From Arthrobacter sp. Soil736 (GTDB lineage Bacteria > Actinomycetota > Actinomycetes > Actinomycetales > Micrococcaceae): DNA of 64,000 nucleotides. Below the pieces are notes generated by a model, which worked only from the letters and a program-made list of their open reading frames with translations, searched no databases and was not told the DNA's origin. Below are positions 54,763 to 63,115 of this stretch, one piece after another. Location of the stretch: contig NZ_LMSB01000034.1 in the NCBI RefSeq assembly GCF_001428005.1, positions 125,793-189,792 on the forward strand, given 5' to 3'. The position numbers were made by a program, and so were the translations under genes. Each line of letters begins with the position of its first letter. Position 1 is the stretch's first letter.

Positions 54763-55863
54763 TCAGAGCCTCACTTCGCGCTGTTCGAGGGCGGACTTGT
54801 AGCAGGCATCGAGCACCAGTGCGCGGCTCAGTGCCAGGGCACCGTCGTGGGCGCCCCAGACAGACTCGCCGCCGCGGACGGCTTCCACAAAGTCTTCCAC
54901 CACCGCCTCGTGCGCCCGGCCGGGTTCCGCCACCACGGTGTAGTCAGCGTTTTCGCCGTCCTCTTCCTTGAAGATCCGGAGGTCCGCAACGGGGGCGTTG
55001 GAGGCGCCGACGGCGCGCAGTTCGGCGCCGCCGTCGGTCCCGTAGACGGTGAAGTCCATCAGGTCGTCTTCGTCCCGGTAGGCCGCCCAGCCGGCCTCGA
55101 GGATCAGCGTGCCGCCGCCCTCAAGGCGGATGAACGCCGACGCGAAGTCTTCCACTTCGAACTTGTGGGTCGCGTTCATCGCGGTGTACCGGGCATTGCC
55201 GCCGAGGCCGCGGTGGCCCAGCTCGGAGTGGGTGGACGCCGAGACGGACACGACCTTGGGTTCGCCGAGGAGGTGCAGGGCGTAGTCCAGGACGTGCACG
55301 CCGATGTCCGCCAGCGGTCCGCCGCCGGCCAGCGCGGGGTTCGTGAACCAGCTTCCCAGCATGGGGATGCCCTGGCGGCGGAGCCAGGATGCCTTGGCGT
55401 AGTACGGGCGGCCGAGTTCGCCGTCGTCGATGATGCCCTTCAGTTTCTGGATGTCGCCCCGGCGGCGGTGGTTGAAGGCAACGTCCAGGACGCGGCCGGC
55501 CTTGCGCGCGGCCTCGACCATCTGCAGACCCTCTTCGCCGTTGCGGGCCAGCGGCTTTTCGCTCAGGACGTGCAGCCCGCGTTCCAGCGCCGCGATGGCG
55601 ATCGGCGCGTGCAGGAACGTCGGCACCGCGACGCTGACGGCGTCGAGTCCTTCCAGCTCGATCAGGTCCTCCCAGCGGGCGAACGTGTGCGGAATGCTGT
55701 ACTCGGCCTTGAGGCTGCTCAGGAGGTCCTCCTCCATGGCAGCCACGGCCACGAGTTCCACGCCCTCTATATTCTTGTAGGCCTTGATGTGCTGTTGACC
55801 GGCCCATCCGATGCCGACAACCCCGACCTTCAGGGGTGCGGGCTGTGCCTGCTGCATGCTCAC
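54763..55863 (-). CDS. Gfo/Idh/MocA-family sugar dehydrogenase (ThuB-like)
   Basis: A 366-residue NAD(P)-dependent dehydrogenase. Rossmann loop [20 protein letters not shown] with the active-site Lys, and [21 protein letters not shown] with the Asp/His pair. GTG 55863 is preferred because AAGGAAA lies 8 nt upstream; ATG 55857 two codons later is possible. Placement between sugar ABC permeases and a ThuA-like gene is like the thu locus (ThuB oxidises disaccharides at C3). Confidence 0.9.
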   Translation of the reverse strand: MSMQQAQPAPLKVGVVGIGWAGQQHIKAYKNIEGVELVAVAAMEEDLLSSLKAEYSIPHTFARWEDLIELEGLDAVSVAVPTFLHAPIAIAALERGLHVLSEKPLARNGEEGLQMVEAARKAGRVLDVAFNHRRRGDIQKLKGIIDDGELGRPYYAKASWLRRQGIPMLGSWFTNPALAGGGPLADIGVHVLDYALHLLGEPKVVSVSASTHSELGHRGLGGNARYTAMNATHKFEVEDFASAFIRLEGGGTLILEAGWAAYRDEDDLMDFTVYGTDGGAELRAVGASNAPVADLRIFKEEDGENADYTVVAEPGRAHEAVVEDFVEAVRGGESVWGAHDGALALSRALVLDACYKSALEQREVRL

Positions 55864-55918
55864 TGGAATTTCCTTTTCTTTGTTTTTTGGGTTGTTGAGC
55901 TTGGTTGATGAGGGCGTG

Positions 55919-56824
55919 TCAGCCCTTGACGGCACCCGCGGTCATCCCGGCAACGATCCGCTTCTGGCAGACGAGCACCAGGATCACCAGCGGAATCGTG
56001 ATCAGGACCGACGCCGCGCTGATGGCGCCGATCGGCTGATCGTATTCGCTGGTGCCGTTGAAGAAAGCGATCGCCACCGGCACTGGACGGGACTCGGGGG
56101 ACGTCGTCAGCGTGACGGCCAGCAGGAATTCATTCCACACTGAAATGAACACCAGGATGGCCGTGGTGGCAAGACCCGGAACGGCCAGCGGGAGGATTAC
56201 CTTCCGGAAGGCCAGGAACGGCGACGCTCCGTCGATGTACGCCGATTCCTCCAGCTCCTTGGGGATTTCCCGGAAGAAGGAGGTCAGCGTGTAGATCGCC
56301 AGGGGTAGGGCGAACGTGAGTTTGGGGATGATCAGGCCGATCAGGGTGTCGTAGAGGCCGATTTCCCGCCAGATGGAGAACATCGGCGCCGCGATGGCGA
56401 TGGCCGGGAAGGTGGTGACCGAGAGGATCAGCGTCAGGAGCAGAGCCTTCCGCTTCATCTTCAGCCGGGCCAGGGCATAGGCGGCGAAGGAGGCGAAGAC
56501 GAGCGCGACGGCGGTGGTCACCACGGCGATGATCACCGAGTTCCGCAGGGCCAGGAAAAAGTCCGGGTTGCGGAACACCACAAGGTAGTTGTCCAGCGTG
56601 GGCTGGCTGGGGAACAGTTCCCCGGCGCCCAGGCTCGCCCCTGCCTTGAGGGAGGTGTTGATGAGCCAGTAGAAAGGCACCAGCGAGAAGGCCATCACGG
56701 CCAGGACGAAGAACCAGGTTAGGGGGTGGAGCCTGGACTCCCCGCGGCGAAGCGGCTTCCTGGTGAGCCGCGGGCGGGGGCTCGCCTGGGCCGCGGCGCG
56801 GCGTTCATCGAGGACGGTACTCAT
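55919..56824 (-). CDS. Carbohydrate ABC transporter permease (MalG type)
   Basis: A 301-residue permease with six helices and the EAA loop ELEESAYIDGASPFLAFRKVILPLAVPG at about 190-216. The charged N-terminus (about 1-33) precedes the first helix. ATG 56824 overlaps the upstream permease stop by 4 nt. It pairs with the MalF-type permease to import a sugar. Third gene of the operon. Confidence 0.92.
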   Translation of the reverse strand: MSTVLDERRAAAQASPRPRLTRKPLRRGESRLHPLTWFFVLAVMAFSLVPFYWLINTSLKAGASLGAGELFPSQPTLDNYLVVFRNPDFFLALRNSVIIAVVTTAVALVFASFAAYALARLKMKRKALLLTLILSVTTFPAIAIAAPMFSIWREIGLYDTLIGLIIPKLTFALPLAIYTLTSFFREIPKELEESAYIDGASPFLAFRKVILPLAVPGLATTAILVFISVWNEFLLAVTLTTSPESRPVPVAIAFFNGTSEYDQPIGAISAASVLITIPLVILVLVCQKRIVAGMTAGAVKG

Positions 56825-57756
56825 TGCTTCTCCTGGGCAGCTGCGCGGATGTTCCCGCCGGCGAACCGGATGTAGATGACGGATACTGCCATGACGGTCA
56901 GGAAGGTGAGGATGGACAGCGCGGACCCCTCCCCGACCAGCCGGTTCTCCCGCAACTCGGTGTAGGCCAGCATGGACATCGATTCCGTTCCGTTGGCGCC
57001 GCGGGTCAGGACGAACGGCAGATCGAAGACCCTCAGGGCGTCCATGGTGCGGAAGATGGCGGCCAGCACGATCGCCGGCTTCAGCAGGGGCAGGGTGATG
57101 TTGACGAATGTGGTCCACTTGGTGGACCCGTCCAGCTCGGCTGCCTCGTAGACCTCGTCAGGGATCACCTGGAGGCCGGCGAGCACCAGCAGGGCGACGA
57201 ACGGGGCGGTCTTCCACACATCCGCCAGCACTATCACTGCCATCGCGTAACCGGACTCGCCGAGCCAGACGATGTCGCCGCCGGGCAGGCCGAGTCCCCT
57301 GAGCACCGTGGTGACGAGGCCGAGGGTCGGCTCGAACATCGTCTGCCACGTGATGGCGCTGACCACGGTCAGGATCGCGTAGGGCAGCAGCACGAGGGTC
57401 CGCAGCAGCCCCCGTCCCCGGAACGTCATGTTCAGGAGCAGCGCCATGGCCGTTCCGAGGACGAGTTCCAACGAGACAGAAGCCGCGGTGAACGTGAACG
57501 TCTGCCCGAAGGCTGACCACCAGGCGCCGCTGCTGAGCGCGTCCAGGTAGTTGTCCAGCCCGACGAACCGTGACAACCCGGCCTGCCGCACACTGTATTG
57601 GTGAAGCGACAGCCAGATGGCGTAGCCGATGGGAACGGCTGCCACCAGGAACATGAGGATCAGCGACGGCGCCACCATCCGGACCGCCAGCCGGCGTTCC
57701 GCGCGGTCGTACACGAAAGTCCTCGGCCGTTCGGCCAGCTTCTGTGTCGATGTCAT
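56821..57756 (-). CDS. Carbohydrate ABC transporter permease (MalF type)
   Basis: A 311-residue permease with six helices; the EAA loop is YEAAELDGSTKWTTFVNITLPLLKP at about 215-238. It starts 2 bp after the binding-protein stop and overlaps the MalG-type gene. No ATP-binding gene is in the locus, so a shared ATPase (MsiK/SugC type) encoded elsewhere must energise it. Confidence 0.92.
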   Translation of the reverse strand: MTSTQKLAERPRTFVYDRAERRLAVRMVAPSLILMFLVAAVPIGYAIWLSLHQYSVRQAGLSRFVGLDNYLDALSSGAWWSAFGQTFTFTAASVSLELVLGTAMALLLNMTFRGRGLLRTLVLLPYAILTVVSAITWQTMFEPTLGLVTTVLRGLGLPGGDIVWLGESGYAMAVIVLADVWKTAPFVALLVLAGLQVIPDEVYEAAELDGSTKWTTFVNITLPLLKPAIVLAAIFRTMDALRVFDLPFVLTRGANGTESMSMLAYTELRENRLVGEGSALSILTFLTVMAVSVIYIRFAGGNIRAAAQEKQ

Positions 57757-57758
57757 GG

Positions 57759-59054
57759 CTAGAAGCTGTCCTGTGCGGTCTTGATGTCCTCGGCCATCTT
57801 CTTGGCGGCCTCATCCGGCGAAGCCGATCCGGACAGGACCGAATGCACGTTCTTGTAGATCGCCTGGGAGATCTGCGGGTAGACCGGGGACTGCGGACGC
57901 GGCTTGGCGCCCTTGACGGATGCCAGCAGTTCCTTCGCGAACGGCATGGCCTTCAGGACCTCGGGGTCGGAGTAGGCCGCCTCGTTGACGGGTGCCTGCG
58001 AGCTGTCGATGGCCACGTGCTTCTGCCACTCCGGAGTGGTTGCGAAGTTGATGTACGCCAGTGCTGCTCCGCTGTTCTGGGAGAAGGCCGAGATCGCAAA
58101 GTTCCATCCGCCCAGTACGCCGCTTGCAGCGGACTTGCCGTCGAAGGACGGCAGCGGCGAAACGTCGAACTTGCCTGCCAGCTTGGTATTGTTCAGCAGC
58201 CGGTAGACGTGCGGCCAGTTGCGCTCGTACCCGAAGTTGCCGGATTCGTACGCCAGCCTTGCCTCGTCTTCCTTGTAGGTCATGACCGCGCGGTCGGCCG
58301 AGCCGTTCTTGATGCCGTCGGCCATGAACTGGAGGACTTCCCGGGTCTCAGGCGAATCGATCTTCACCTCGCCCTTGTCGTTCACCGCCTCGCCGCCTGC
58401 GCTGTACAGGAGTTCGAGGAAGTTGACGGTCAGGCCCTCATACTGCTGCGCCTGGTATACAAGGCCGTTGCCCGGCGCCTTTGCGGCCTCGGCGTAGAGC
58501 TCCTGCCACGTGGACGGCTTGGCCACCTTGCCCTTGGCGGAGTAGACGAGTCCTGCGTTGGTGTAGAACGGGGTGGCCCAGTACTTGCCGTCGTACAAGG
58601 CGGTCTGCGCTGTCGACGGGATCAGTCGATCCTTGATTTTCTCCATCACCGGGGTCTGGTCCAGCAGCCAGTTCTGCGCAGCGAACTCGGGGGCCCAGGT
58701 GACGTCCATCATGAAGATGTCGCATTCCGTGGACTTGCCTTCCAGGCGCTGCACTGTCTGGGTGCGCTGCTGGTCCGTGCTCGAACCGATCTCCACGTAC
58801 TTGGCGTTGATGGTCGGGTTCGCCGTGTGGAAGGCGGCGGTGGTGTTCTTGTGGATGCCGCTGGCGTCCTTGCCGCCGCAGATGGTGATGTCGCCCTTGG
58901 CGCCCTCAGCGCTCTTGAGGTCGACGGCGGCAGCCGTAGACTCCGGCGAAGTCGCCGGGGTGCCGCCGCAGCCTGCGAGCAGGACGCCCATGGCCACGGT
59001 AGCCACAACACTCTTGGCCAGACGACGTCGTCCGGCTGGCATGGAAGCCTTCAC
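57759..59054 (-). CDS. Sugar-binding lipoprotein of the ABC transporter
   Basis: A 431-residue solute-binding protein with lipobox LLAGC (Cys29) after a basic, Tat-like start (GRRRLAKS). The mature domain is of the MalE/LpqY cluster: ITICGGKDASGIHKNTTAAFHTANPTI, DIFMMDVTWAPEFAAQNWLLD, WATPFYTNAGLVYSAKG. The closest functional analogues I know are trehalose-binding LpqY/ThuE proteins; the ligand here is inferred, not shown. First gene of the operon, with an AAGGAAA site upstream and an operator candidate at 59158-59183. Confidence 0.88.
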   Translation of the reverse strand: MKASMPAGRRRLAKSVVATVAMGVLLAGCGGTPATSPESTAAAVDLKSAEGAKGDITICGGKDASGIHKNTTAAFHTANPTINAKYVEIGSSTDQQRTQTVQRLEGKSTECDIFMMDVTWAPEFAAQNWLLDQTPVMEKIKDRLIPSTAQTALYDGKYWATPFYTNAGLVYSAKGKVAKPSTWQELYAEAAKAPGNGLVYQAQQYEGLTVNFLELLYSAGGEAVNDKGEVKIDSPETREVLQFMADGIKNGSADRAVMTYKEDEARLAYESGNFGYERNWPHVYRLLNNTKLAGKFDVSPLPSFDGKSAASGVLGGWNFAISAFSQNSGAALAYINFATTPEWQKHVAIDSSQAPVNEAAYSDPEVLKAMPFAKELLASVKGAKPRPQSPVYPQISQAIYKNVHSVLSGSASPDEAAKKMAEDIKTAQDSF

Positions 59055-59157
59055 GAGTTTCCTTTCGATATGCCTGCCCCGGTCCGCCAGCAGTCTTCGC
59101 TGGCGGGCCAGGGACGGCCGCGTTGATATGACGTGGTGAGGAAGATTTCAGTGCCAA

Positions 59158-59183
59158 GCTTTTGACTTTTTAATTACAAAAGC
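59158..59183. promoter_or_regulatory. ROK operator candidate upstream of the sugar transporter operon
   Basis: GCTTTTG and CAAAAGC separated by 12 bp. Read on the minus strand the site contains TGTAAT, a good -10 element, so a bound protein would block transcription of the binding-protein gene. The same architecture occurs at 60767-60792. Confidence 0.65.
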
Positions 59184-59231
59184 CTGCAATTTCTCGGCTG
59201 TAAGTAAAGCTTTCACGGGCCCTAGTGCGTG

Positions 59232-59252
59232 TCAATGAGCTAAGCGCATTGA
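59232..59252. promoter_or_regulatory. 21-bp palindrome, LacI-type operator candidate
   Basis: TCAATGAGC-TAA-GCGCATTGA: 9-bp arms with 8 matched pairs. It lies 178 bp upstream of the binding-protein start, 48 bp beyond the ROK site. A LacI-family gene is encoded 4 kb away at 63116. From here to 59493 (240 bp) I see no gene, only GC-rich sequence with three imperfect GGCTCCG(C/G)TACGGG units near 59452-59500. Confidence 0.5.
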
Positions 59253-59493
59253 TTTTCGGCTTTTATCAACTCTTTCGAGACACGGTGCATGCGCGTGGGG
59301 GCGAACTTTGGATGAGGAGTGGCAAAAGGAACCGGACTTTCGCGCCTCAGGGCAGGAATGAACCACGGCAGCGGGGGCGCGGGCTGCCATGGGCAGCCCA
59401 GAGCGAAGTGGGCATGCCAAGGCGACGGAAGGCCGGCGGCGCGGCCCCGGGCCGGCTCCGGTACGGGCGGCTCCGCTACGGGAGCCGGTTCCG

Positions 59494-60708
59494 CTACGGG
59501 CGGGCCGCGGCCGCCACGGCGGATTCGACGACGGCCGGCGACAGCACGTACTCGATGACCATGCGGCTGGCGCCGAGGATGGCGGCGTCCGTCTTGGCGC
59601 GCGACTGCTCAATCCGCAGCCGGGCCGTCGCGAGCGGCAGGGACCGCCCGTAGACGGCTTCCCGGATCCCGGCCAGCAACTGGTCGCCGGCCCGGGACAG
59701 GCTTCCGCCCACTACAATCACGGACGGGTTGAGCATGTTGACGCAGATGGCCAGGACTTCGCCGACGTCGCGGCCGGCCTGCCGCAGGGCATGGATGGCA
59801 TGCACGTTCCCCTGAGCAGCCAGGTCCACGACATCCGCCCCCGAACTGGCCTCGATCCCCTGGCTTTGCAGCTTCCGGGCCAGCGCGGGACCGGAGGCCA
59901 GCGCTTCCAGGCATCCCGTGTTTCCGCACCGGCACAGCACGCCCTCGCCGCCCGGCACGCGGACGTGGCCGAGGTCGCCGGACGTGCCGTCGGCGCCGCG
60001 CTGAAGTTCGCCACTGCTGATGATGCCCGCTCCCACGCCGGTGGCCAGCTTGATGAAGAGGACATCCTCATACTCGCTCCAATGGGCATGCCGTTCCCCC
60101 AGCGCCATGATGTTGACGTCGTTGTCCACGAGGACTTCAACATCGATGTCCTTGCGGATGTATCCCACGACGTCGAACCCGTCCCAGCCGGGCATGATCG
60201 GAGGCTTCACGGGCCGGCCGCTGCCGTGTTGCACGGGTCCGGGAAGGCCAATGCCGATGCCGGCGATGTCAGCCTCGGTACGTCCTATCTGCGCCAGCAG
60301 TTCCCGGCCGCTGTGGAGAACCCAGTCCAGCACCGCCTCGGGCCCCCGCGCCACGTCCAGCGGTTCGGAGTGCCGGGCCAGGACGCTGGAGTTGAGATCC
60401 GTCAGGGCGATCGCCGCGTGGCTGGCGCCGACGTCGGCGGCCAGGACCAGCCGGACCTTGGCGTTGAAGGCGAATTTCGACGGCGGCCTGCCGCCGGAGG
60501 AGGCGGCCTCGCCGGCAGGACCCACCAGGCCGAGGGCGGTCAGGGCATCGATTCGCGCGGCAACAGTGGTCCGCGCAAGGCCCGTCTGTTCGGACAGCTC
60601 GGCCCGGGTCCGGGGCCTGCCGTCGCGAAGCAGCTGAAAAAGATCGCCGGCGCGGGCCAGGAAGCCCGCGTCGATGGGCCGCTCCTGCCGCTCGATAGTC
60701 GTCTCCAT
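59494..60708 (-). CDS. ROK-family transcriptional regulator
   Basis: A 404-residue regulator: N-terminal winged helix (about 10-70; LFQLLRDGRPRTRAELSEQTGLARTTVAARIDAL) and a ROK sugar-kinase-fold domain (about 85-400) with DVGASHAAIALTDL, GIGIGLPGPV, DNDVNIMALGE, and the zinc motif GHVRVPGGEGVLCRCGNTGCLEALAS. ROK repressors release DNA on binding a sugar or sugar phosphate. ATG 60708 is chosen; no ribosome-binding site is seen, so the mRNA may be leaderless. It is divergent from the dehydrogenase gene. Confidence 0.9.
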   Translation of the reverse strand: METTIERQERPIDAGFLARAGDLFQLLRDGRPRTRAELSEQTGLARTTVAARIDALTALGLVGPAGEAASSGGRPPSKFAFNAKVRLVLAADVGASHAAIALTDLNSSVLARHSEPLDVARGPEAVLDWVLHSGRELLAQIGRTEADIAGIGIGLPGPVQHGSGRPVKPPIMPGWDGFDVVGYIRKDIDVEVLVDNDVNIMALGERHAHWSEYEDVLFIKLATGVGAGIISSGELQRGADGTSGDLGHVRVPGGEGVLCRCGNTGCLEALASGPALARKLQSQGIEASSGADVVDLAAQGNVHAIHALRQAGRDVGEVLAICVNMLNPSVIVVGGSLSRAGDQLLAGIREAVYGRSLPLATARLRIEQSRAKTDAAILGASRMVIEYVLSPAVVESAVAAAARP

Positions 60709-60766
60709 GATTAAGGAATAGCACACGATCCCCGGAACTCACTGGCTTAACGCATCTATTTCCATA

Positions 60767-60803
60767 ACTTTTGATTGACTATGGACAAAAGTGCCCGTAG
60801 GTT
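60767..60803 (+). promoter_or_regulatory. Promoter with overlapping ROK operator candidate
   Basis: ACTTTTG (60767-60773) and CAAAAGT (60786-60792), 12 bp apart, form the same 26-bp design as at 59158. Within it lies -35 TTGACT (60775-60780), 17 bp before -10 TAGGTT (60798-60803), a good sigma-A promoter for the rightward dehydrogenase operon. Binding would cover the -35 and spacer, that is, repression. Confidence 0.7.
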
Positions 60804-60837
60804 CGATTGAAACAGCAGCCGTCCCTGAGGAACCAAC

Positions 60838-62058
60838 ATGTCCACTCCAGAATCCGCGCTGCGGCAGGGCGATGACGCGCCTGCGGCGGCAGCGTCCGTC
60901 CGCCCGCTGGGCGTAGCGATGATCGGATACGCGTTCATGGGCAAGGCCCACTCCAACGCGTGGCGGAACGTCGCCAGCTTCTTCGACGTCCCGGTCTTCG
61001 AACAAAGGGTCCTGGTGGGCCGTGACGCCGAGAAGGTCGCCGCCGCCGCGGCAAAATACGGCTGGGCCGAGTCCGCCAACGACTGGCGGGCGGTGATCGC
61101 GCGCGACGATATCGACGTCGTGGACATCTGCGCCCCGGGCTGGATGCACGCGGAGATCGCCATCGCCGCACTCGAAGCCGGCAAGCACGTCCTCGTGGAA
61201 AAGCCGCTTGCCAACACGCTTGCCGAGGCCGAGGCAATGACCATCGCCGCCCGTGGCGCCCGGGAGCGCGGGGTGCAGTCGATGATCGGGTTCAACTACC
61301 GCCGGGTCCCGGCCCTGGCACTGGCCAAAGAGCTGATCGCGGAAGGCCGGCTCGGAACGGTCCGCCACGTCCGCGCCGCCTACCTGCAGGACTGGCTCAC
61401 CGACAACCAGGCCCCCATGACCTGGCGGCTGCGGAAGGAAACGGCCGGCTCCGGCGCCCTGGGCGACATCGCCTCCCACGCCATCGACCAAGTCCTGTTC
61501 CTCCTCGGCGACGCCGTCACCGAAGTGTCCGGGCGCCTGCGCACCTTCGTCACGAGCCGCCCGGGCACGGACGGACCGGAGGACGTGACGGTCGACGACG
61601 CCGCCTGGGCCACACTGTCCCTCGCCTCAGGGGCGGTCGCCTCGGTCGAGGTGTCGCGGGTGGCCACCGGGCAAAAGAATTCGCTCAGGCTTGAGATCTA
61701 CGGCGACAAGGGCTCCCTGCTCTTCGACCTTGAGGCCCTGAACGAGCTCGGCTTCCTGGACGCAACCCTCCCGGTGCGGGAGCAGGGATTCCGCCGCATC
61801 CTGGTCAACGAACCCGGGCACCCGTACCTGGACGCTTGGTGGCCCCAGGGCCATATCATCGGCTGGGAGCACACCTTCACCCACGAGATCCGGGACTTCC
61901 TGACCGCCATCAGCAACGGAACCGCGCCGTCGCCGTCGTTCGATGACGGCCTGACCGTCCAGCGCATCCTGGCGGCCGTGGAGGAAAGCTCCGCAGCGAA
62001 AAGCTCCACCATCCAGATCGCCACTCCCCTGACCGATTCCCCAGCCGAAGGAGCCTGA
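60838..62058 (+). CDS. Gfo/Idh/MocA-family sugar dehydrogenase
   Basis: A 406-residue NAD(P)-dependent oxidoreductase. Rossmann loop AMIGYAFMGKAHSNAW, active-site EKPLANT with Lys, FNYRRVPAL and GDIASHAIDQVLFLLGD. It is of a different subgroup from the ThuB-like copy at 54763. CTGAGGAAC precedes the ATG. It is followed 1 bp later by a TIM-barrel isomerase-like gene, so both are one operon, opposite to the ROK gene. Confidence 0.92.
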   Translation: MSTPESALRQGDDAPAAAASVRPLGVAMIGYAFMGKAHSNAWRNVASFFDVPVFEQRVLVGRDAEKVAAAAAKYGWAESANDWRAVIARDDIDVVDICAPGWMHAEIAIAALEAGKHVLVEKPLANTLAEAEAMTIAARGARERGVQSMIGFNYRRVPALALAKELIAEGRLGTVRHVRAAYLQDWLTDNQAPMTWRLRKETAGSGALGDIASHAIDQVLFLLGDAVTEVSGRLRTFVTSRPGTDGPEDVTVDDAAWATLSLASGAVASVEVSRVATGQKNSLRLEIYGDKGSLLFDLEALNELGFLDATLPVREQGFRRILVNEPGHPYLDAWWPQGHIIGWEHTFTHEIRDFLTAISNGTAPSPSFDDGLTVQRILAAVEESSAAKSSTIQIATPLTDSPAEGA

Positions 62059-62059
62059 C

Positions 62060-63061
62060 ATGCCCCGCCCTTACACCCTGTTCACCGGCCAGTGGGCCGA
62101 TCTGCCCTTCGAGGAAGTCGCCAAACTCGCCTCGGGCTGGGGCTATGACGGACTGGAGATCGCCGTGTCCGGGGACCACCTGGACGCCTGGCGCTGGGAC
62201 GAACCGGGCTACGTCGAGTCCAAGCTCGCGGTCCTGGAGAAGTACAACCTGAAGGTCTGGGCCATCTCCAACCATCTCAAGGGCCAGGCCGTGTGCGATG
62301 ACCCCATCGACTTCCGCCACGAAGCGATCGTCGGCTCCAAGGTCTGGGGCGACGGCGACCCCGAAGGCGTCCGCACCCGCGCCGCCGAGGAAATGAAGCG
62401 CACTGCAAGGCTCGCCAAGGCCCTCGGCGTGGACACCGTCGTCGGGTTCACCGGCTCCTCCATCTGGCAGTACGTGGCCATGTTCCCGCCCGTCCCGGCA
62501 AAAGTCATCGACGCCGGCTACCAGGACTTCGCCGACCGCTGGAATCCGATCCTGGACGTCTTCGACGAATGCGGGGTCCGGTTCGCCCACGAAGTCCACC
62601 CGTCGGAGATCGCCTACGACTACTGGACCACAGTGCGCACCCTCGAAGCGATCGGCCACCGCGAGGCATTCGGACTGAACTGGGACCCGTCCCACTTCAT
62701 GTGGCAGGGCATCGACCCCGTCTCCTTCATCTGGGACTTCAAGGACCGGATCTACCATGTGGACTGCAAGGACACCAAGCTCCGCCCCACCGGCCGGAAC
62801 ACCGTCATGGGCTCCCACCTGCCGTGGGGCGACCCCCGCCGCGGCTGGGACTTCGTCTCGGCCGGACGCGGCGACGTCCCCTGGGAATCGTCGTTCCGTG
62901 CCCTGACCGCCATCGGCTACACCGGCCCCATCAGCATCGAGTGGGAAGACGCCGGCATGGACCGCCTCCACGGCGCCCCGGAGGCGCTCGCAGCGCTGAA
63001 GAAGTTCGATTTCCCCGCCTCGCAATCGAGCTTCGACGCCGCCTTCAGCACCCAGGACTGA
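62060..63061 (+). CDS. Sugar phosphate isomerase/epimerase-like TIM-barrel protein
   Basis: A 333-residue protein of the xylose-isomerase-like (AP endonuclease 2) family: TGQWADLPFEEVAKLASGWGYDGLEIA opens the barrel; metal and base residues are probably the Glu of VRFAHEVHPSEIAYDY, the Asp and His in NWDPSHFMWQG and DRIYHVDCKD, and the last Glu in ISIEWEDAGMD. Members next to Gfo/Idh/MocA dehydrogenases include keto-sugar isomerases and 3-keto-glycoside lyases. The precise reaction is not known. Confidence 0.88.
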   Translation: MPRPYTLFTGQWADLPFEEVAKLASGWGYDGLEIAVSGDHLDAWRWDEPGYVESKLAVLEKYNLKVWAISNHLKGQAVCDDPIDFRHEAIVGSKVWGDGDPEGVRTRAAEEMKRTARLAKALGVDTVVGFTGSSIWQYVAMFPPVPAKVIDAGYQDFADRWNPILDVFDECGVRFAHEVHPSEIAYDYWTTVRTLEAIGHREAFGLNWDPSHFMWQGIDPVSFIWDFKDRIYHVDCKDTKLRPTGRNTVMGSHLPWGDPRRGWDFVSAGRGDVPWESSFRALTAIGYTGPISIEWEDAGMDRLHGAPEALAALKKFDFPASQSSFDAAFSTQD

Positions 63062-63115
63062 GGTGGGAAGTACCGGGCCCTGACGCGAATAGAATTGCCT
63101 GCGGAAAGGAGTCCC

